This document shows, piece by piece, positions 7,603 to 11,017 of a stretch of 11,017 nt of DNA (the first letter of the stretch is position 1; each line of letters starts with the position of its first letter). Under the pieces are notes generated by a model, which was given only the letters and a program-made list of their open reading frames with translations, had not been told where the DNA came from and did not search any database. Position numbers and translations under genes: made by a program. The DNA lies in NCBI GenBank assembly GCA_021791295.1, contig JAJYWW010000075.1, positions 1 through 11,017 of the forward strand, given 5' to 3'. Source of the DNA: a bacterium (GTDB lineage Bacteria; SZUA-79; Acidulodesulfobacterales; Acidulodesulfobacteraceae).

Positions 7603-8282
7603 GATTTTTTTACTCCTAATACGCCGAGATTCAAATTTTTTGAAAAATCTATTATTTTATTAATTACCGATTCGTGTATTTTACCGTCTTTTACTATGCC
7701 TTTTTTAACATTTTTTTTGTTTTCCGTTTCGAACTGCGGCTTTATTAAAAAAAGCATTATACCTTCATTTTTAACAAATTTTAATATATACGGGATAATT
7801 TTAGTAAGCGACGTAAAAGATGCATCGCATACCGCAATATCTACTTCCTCTCCTATTTTTTCAAAAGGAAGAGTTTTAATGTCGGTATTTTCCAAATTTT
7901 TAATTTTTGGATTGTTCCTTAAAGAATAATGAAGCTGCCCATAGCCGACGTCGATACAGAATGCAAAATCCGCACCTTCTTTTAGAAGGCAATCCGTAAA
8001 ACCTCCGGTAGAAGCCCCTATATCGATTATTCTTTTGCTCTTTACGTCCAATTTAAAATCGGACAGGGCGCACTTCAGTTTCAATCCTCCGCGCGATACG
8101 TAAGGATTGTTTTTTTTAATCTCTATTGAACTGTCTATGTCAACTTGAGTTCCGGGCTTGACGCATTTTAATCCGTTAACGCTTACCATTCCTTCCATTA
8201 TAAGCGCCGCCGCCCTGCTTCTCGTTAAATTATATCCAGACGAGGGTTCAGCAAGAAGAACATCTAATCTTATTTTTTTCAC
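7542..8282 (-). CDS. tlyA: TlyA-family rRNA (cytidine-2'-O)-methyltransferase
   Basis: A 246-residue TlyA/hemolysin-A family protein; characterised members 2'-O-methylate cytidines of 16S and/or 23S rRNA using S-adenosylmethionine. An N-terminal S4 RNA-binding domain (about 1-60) begins with the family-typical LDVLLAE and RSRAAALIMEGMVSVNG. The hallmark YVSRGGLKL (61-69) leads into an FtsJ-like Rossmann methyltransferase with SAM motif DIGASTGGFTDCLL (87-100) and DVGYGQLH (111-118). The K-D-K-E tetrad can be placed at K68, D153 (CDASFTS), K181 (LIKPQFE) and E237 (GNTEFF). The start is GTG, chosen because it gives the family N-terminus; no clear Shine-Dalgarno sequence is present. It overlaps dxs by 35 bases and the TPR gene by 61. 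The hemolysin name is historical; which rRNA is modified cannot be told from sequence. Confidence 0.94.
   Translation of the reverse strand: MKKIRLDVLLAEPSSGYNLTRSRAAALIMEGMVSVNGLKCVKPGTQVDIDSSIEIKKNNPYVSRGGLKLKCALSDFKLDVKSKRIIDIGASTGGFTDCLLKEGADFAFCIDVGYGQLHYSLRNNPKIKNLENTDIKTLPFEKIGEEVDIAVCDASFTSLTKIIPYILKFVKNEGIMLFLIKPQFETENKKNVKKGIVKDGKIHESVINKIIDFSKNLNLGVLGVKKSCIKGKKGNTEFFILLKKNV
7612..7617 (-). promoter_or_regulatory. Shine-Dalgarno site of the TPR gene, inside tlyA
   Basis: AGGAGT on the minus strand lies nine bases before the ATG whose first base is 7602. It lies within the tlyA coding sequence and supports the long-overlap start over the TTG that overlaps the tlyA stop. Confidence 0.65.
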
Positions 8283-10194
8283 AGTCCGAGATAAAAAAAG
8301 TTTTTATTGTATCCGATAAACTTTCCTCCGAAAATCCTTTTAAGGCAAGAAGCTCTGATCGAGATCCATGCTCTATGAAACCGGAGCCGAGAGATACTAT
8401 TTTATACTCTATTGAATTCAGATTGGTTTGCCGGCTTAATAAGGTTAAAAGTTTTGCTCCAAAACCTGAAAACTCTACGTTTTCTTCTACGGTCATTATT
8501 TTTTCCGCATTTTTAATTTTATTTATTAATTCGGCGGAAATAGGCGAAATAAACCTTGCGTCTATTAGACTGATTAAATTTTCAGGAGTTTTCGCATTAT
8601 TTTCGTTAAACGTTTTCAGTATTTTGTTTAATATTGAAGTATGCGGCGCGCCGATACTGATTACTATGTTTTTAAAGTTACCGGCATCAAGCAATATCTC
8701 AAATTCCCCTTCGGTTATAACAGGAACGTTTTCTTTTTCGGGAAGTTCAAAATAAGGAGTTTCCGCTTTAGGGTATCTTACGGCAACCGGTTTTCCGTAT
8801 GCCAAAGAGCTTTTAATCATGCGCATAAGTTCATATTCGTTTCTCGGCGACATAAAAATTAGGTTCGGTATGTAGTTTAAAAAAGATATGTCGAATATTC
8901 CCTGGTGTGTTGCGCCGTCTTCACCGGCAATTCCTGCCCTGTCTATACAGAAAACGACGGGAAGATTTTGCAGGCAGACATCGTGAATTATCTGGTCCAA
9001 AGAGCGCTGAAGAAACGTCGAGTATATAAAAACAAACGGTTTTAATCCGTTAGATGCGGCGCCTGCGGCAAACGTTACGGCGTGTTCTTCGGCTATACCG
9101 ACGTCAAAAAATCTGTCGGGGAAAAGTTTTGAAAATTTTGAAAGCCCTGTTCCATCCGGCATTGCTGCCGTTACGGCTATTATATCAGGGTTGTCCGACG
9201 CCATATCTGCAAGAAAGTTGGAAGCCGTTTCGCCGTATGAAACGTTGCCGGATTTTTTTAAAGTTAAACCGGTTTTTTTATCAAAAGCCGAAATTCCGTG
9301 AAATATTGACGGATTTTTTTCCGCAGGTTCGTAACCTTTACCTTTTTTTGTTATAACATGAAGCAGTATCGGCTTTTTCAATCTCTTTATGTTGTCGAAA
9401 GAATCGAGCAGATGCTGGAAGTTATGTCCGTCTATAGGTCCGACATAAGTAAAACCGAGTTCTTCAAAGATAATGCCAGGCGCTATAAGATTTTTAAAAG
9501 ATTCTTCAAATTTAGACGCAATTTTTGCCACTTGTAAACCGAACAAAGGTATAGATTTCAGCATTTTTTCTATTTCTTTTCTTAAGCCCTGATAAAAATT
9601 GCCGCTCATTATTTTATTCAAATAATTAGAAATAGCTCCTACATTTTTAGATATCGACATTTCGTTGTCGTTAAGTATAACTATGACGTCTTTTTTTAAT
9701 GAACCGGCGTTATTTAAGCCTTCCAGAGCCAGACCGTTTGAAATTGAAGCGTCTCCTATAACGGCTATAATTCTTCCGTTCTTTTCCGTATCGTTTTTTA
9801 AATCTTTTGCCACGCTCATGCCGAGCGCAGCGGAAATAGACGTACCTGCATGGCCCGTCCCGAAATAATCGTATCTGCTTTCCGATATCGACGGAAAACC
9901 CGATATCCCTCCTAATTTTCTTAATGTATTAAATTTTTCTTTTCTTCCCGTAAGAATCTTATAAGGATAAGACTGATGTCCAACATCCCATATAATCTTG
10001 TCTGCGTTTTCGAAATCGAAAGATTTTATAAGCGCAACCGTAAGTTCGACGACGCCGAGACTCGAAGCAATGTGTCCGCCGTTACCGGAGCATACGGAAA
10101 TTATTTCTTTCCTAAGTTCGTCCGAAAGCAGTTCGAGATCATTTATATTTAAGTCTTTTACGTCGTTCGGTTTTTTTATTTTTTCCAGTATCAT
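8248..10194 (-). CDS. dxs: 1-deoxy-D-xylulose-5-phosphate synthase
   Basis: Dxs condenses pyruvate and glyceraldehyde 3-phosphate to 1-deoxy-D-xylulose 5-phosphate using thiamine diphosphate, the first step of the MEP isoprenoid pathway and also a source for thiamine and pyridoxal. The 648-residue length is slightly above normal. The N-terminal domain shows H41 in GGHIASSLGVVELTVAL, WDVGHQSYPYKILTGR (69-84), and the ThDP/Mg motif as GDAS (147-150) through ILNDNEMSIS (173-182). The middle transketolase domain shows DVGIAEEHA (364-372, catalytic Glu E369) and DRAGIAGEDGATHQG (418-432). The C-terminal transketolase domain follows. The final dozen residues (DCEKNKIRCSSC) are a tail encoded partly by the overlap with tlyA. 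The ATG has no visible Shine-Dalgarno sequence and lies 17 bases after ispA, so co-transcription is likely. Confidence 0.97.
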   Translation of the reverse strand: MILEKIKKPNDVKDLNINDLELLSDELRKEIISVCSGNGGHIASSLGVVELTVALIKSFDFENADKIIWDVGHQSYPYKILTGRKEKFNTLRKLGGISGFPSISESRYDYFGTGHAGTSISAALGMSVAKDLKNDTEKNGRIIAVIGDASISNGLALEGLNNAGSLKKDVIVILNDNEMSISKNVGAISNYLNKIMSGNFYQGLRKEIEKMLKSIPLFGLQVAKIASKFEESFKNLIAPGIIFEELGFTYVGPIDGHNFQHLLDSFDNIKRLKKPILLHVITKKGKGYEPAEKNPSIFHGISAFDKKTGLTLKKSGNVSYGETASNFLADMASDNPDIIAVTAAMPDGTGLSKFSKLFPDRFFDVGIAEEHAVTFAAGAASNGLKPFVFIYSTFLQRSLDQIIHDVCLQNLPVVFCIDRAGIAGEDGATHQGIFDISFLNYIPNLIFMSPRNEYELMRMIKSSLAYGKPVAVRYPKAETPYFELPEKENVPVITEGEFEILLDAGNFKNIVISIGAPHTSILNKILKTFNENNAKTPENLISLIDARFISPISAELINKIKNAEKIMTVEENVEFSGFGAKLLTLLSRQTNLNSIEYKIVSLGSGFIEHGSRSELLALKGFSEESLSDTIKTFFISDCEKNKIRCSSC

Positions 10195-10211
10195 AAAGCA
10201 AGTTATATATT

Positions 10212-11017
10212 TTAATTTATTCTGTCCGTAAGATAATTTATTAATTCTATGAGCAGAGTCTTTTCGGCGCCTGTTTTTTCTATAGACGATAGCGCTATTT
10301 CGTTGTATTCTTTAATAAGCTCTTTAGTTTTTTCAATGCCCATTTGTTCGACTAAGGTGGATTTACTGTTTATTTTGTCGATGCCCGCCGTTTTTCCGAT
10401 AACCTCTTCGTTTCCTAATATACCGAGAATATCGTCCACGGCTTGAAAAGCTAATCCTAAATTTAATCCGAATCTTTTAAATTCCGATATTACCGATTCG
10501 TCTTTTCCCGATAAAATCGCGCCTACGGCGCAAGCAGCCGAAATAAGAGACGCCGTTTTTTTTTCGTTTATGTATTCTATTTGTTCGGGATTCAAAGGCT
10601 TGCCGAAAGAATCGACGTCGTGAAACTGCCCCTCGACAAGACCTCCGGATCCGGAAGCGTATGCAAGTTCCCTGATTATGCTTAACGTTTTTTCCGGTTC
10701 CAGCCATCCGCAGTAATTTTTGTCGGAAAGCATGGCGAAAGCTTCCGCAAGAAGAGCGTCGCCTGCAAGTATTGCGGATGCTTCGCCGAATACTATGTGG
10801 CTTGTAGGTTTTCCTCTCCTTAGGCTGTCGTTGTCCATTGAAGGCAGATCGTCGTGTATTAAAGAATACGAGTGGATAAGTTCAATAGAAGATGCGAATG
10901 GAAGCAGTTTTTTTTTATCGGAAAAACCGAGGCTTTCAGCCGTAAGCATAACCATAATAGGCCTTATTCTTTTGCCCGGCGTAGTAAGAGTATATAACAT
11001 TGTATCCGGAAGGGAAA
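10212..11017 (-). CDS. ispA: Polyprenyl (farnesyl/geranylgeranyl) diphosphate synthase, N-terminus outside window
   Basis: A short-chain trans-isoprenyl diphosphate synthase that condenses isopentenyl diphosphate with allylic diphosphates. The frame stays open to the window edge (SLPDT precedes the first in-window Met at 11000), so about 30 N-terminal residues are missing and that Met is not the start. Numbering from it, GKRIRP (9-14) binds pyrophosphate, the first Asp-rich motif is DDLPSMD (50-56) followed by RRGKPT (61-66), and the second is FQAVDDILG (185-193). The six-residue spacing DDxxxxD and the GKTAGID-NSKST tail fit the bacterial IspA type. Product length (C15 or C20) cannot be settled by reading. 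It lies 17 bases upstream of dxs, pairing two enzymes of isoprenoid supply. Confidence 0.94.
   Translation of the reverse strand, partial: SLPDTMLYTLTTPGKRIRPIMVMLTAESLGFSDKKKLLPFASSIELIHSYSLIHDDLPSMDNDSLRRGKPTSHIVFGEASAILAGDALLAEAFAMLSDKNYCGWLEPEKTLSIIRELAYASGSGGLVEGQFHDVDSFGKPLNPEQIEYINEKKTASLISAACAVGAILSGKDESVISEFKRFGLNLGLAFQAVDDILGILGNEEVIGKTAGIDKINSKSTLVEQMGIEKTKELIKEYNEIALSSIEKTGAEKTLLIELINYLTDRIN

Noticed and set aside
7542..8282. TlyA as a hemolysin or toxin
   Set aside because: The S4 plus FtsJ-like domains and the K-D-K-E tetrad identify an rRNA methyltransferase; the hemolysin label is historical.
9054..9356. 100-codon plus-strand frame opposite dxs
   Set aside because: Arg/Leu-rich antisense shadow with no domain, inside the conserved catalytic part of dxs.

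Overview
The window is a dense, AT-rich (low G+C by eye) bacterial chromosome segment with two converging gene runs and almost no non-coding DNA; no stretch over 300 bases lacks a gene. No tRNA, rRNA, CRISPR array, insertion sequence or phage gene is visible. The order ispA-dxs-tlyA, the NtrC-type sigma-54 activator and the Gram-negative style of the genes suggest a deltaproteobacterial-type organism, possibly one of the AT-rich uncultured lineages. That placement is an inference from gene order and style, not from a marker gene.

Plus strand, 1-5882: the 3' part of an RNase R gene, a UbiB/ABC1-family atypical kinase, the bifunctional riboflavin kinase/FAD synthetase RibF, a membrane histidine kinase, and a sigma-54-dependent response regulator. 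Gaps are 55, 55 to 33 bases at most (55, 46, 34 and 33 in order), so the five could be one transcript. The kinase and regulator form an adjacent two-component pair. The regulator's targets are not evident here: no GG-N10-GC sigma-54 promoter is visible in any gap of the window.

Minus strand, 11017 down to 5884: a farnesyl/geranylgeranyl diphosphate synthase (its N-terminus lies outside the window), Dxs (first enzyme of the MEP isoprenoid pathway), TlyA-type rRNA methyltransferase, and a large, very lysine-rich, membrane-anchored or exported TPR protein. The first two make and extend isoprenoid precursors. Dxs/TlyA overlap by 35 bases and TlyA/TPR by 61 bases, so these look translationally coupled.

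The two runs meet with a single base between stop codons, and a perfect 14-bp inverted repeat spans the junction. The most unusual items are this coding inverted repeat, the strongly basic TPR protein, the histidine kinase's altered H-box, and the long out-of-frame overlap at the TPR start. I see no convincing new multi-gene system; most of the window is conserved housekeeping genes.
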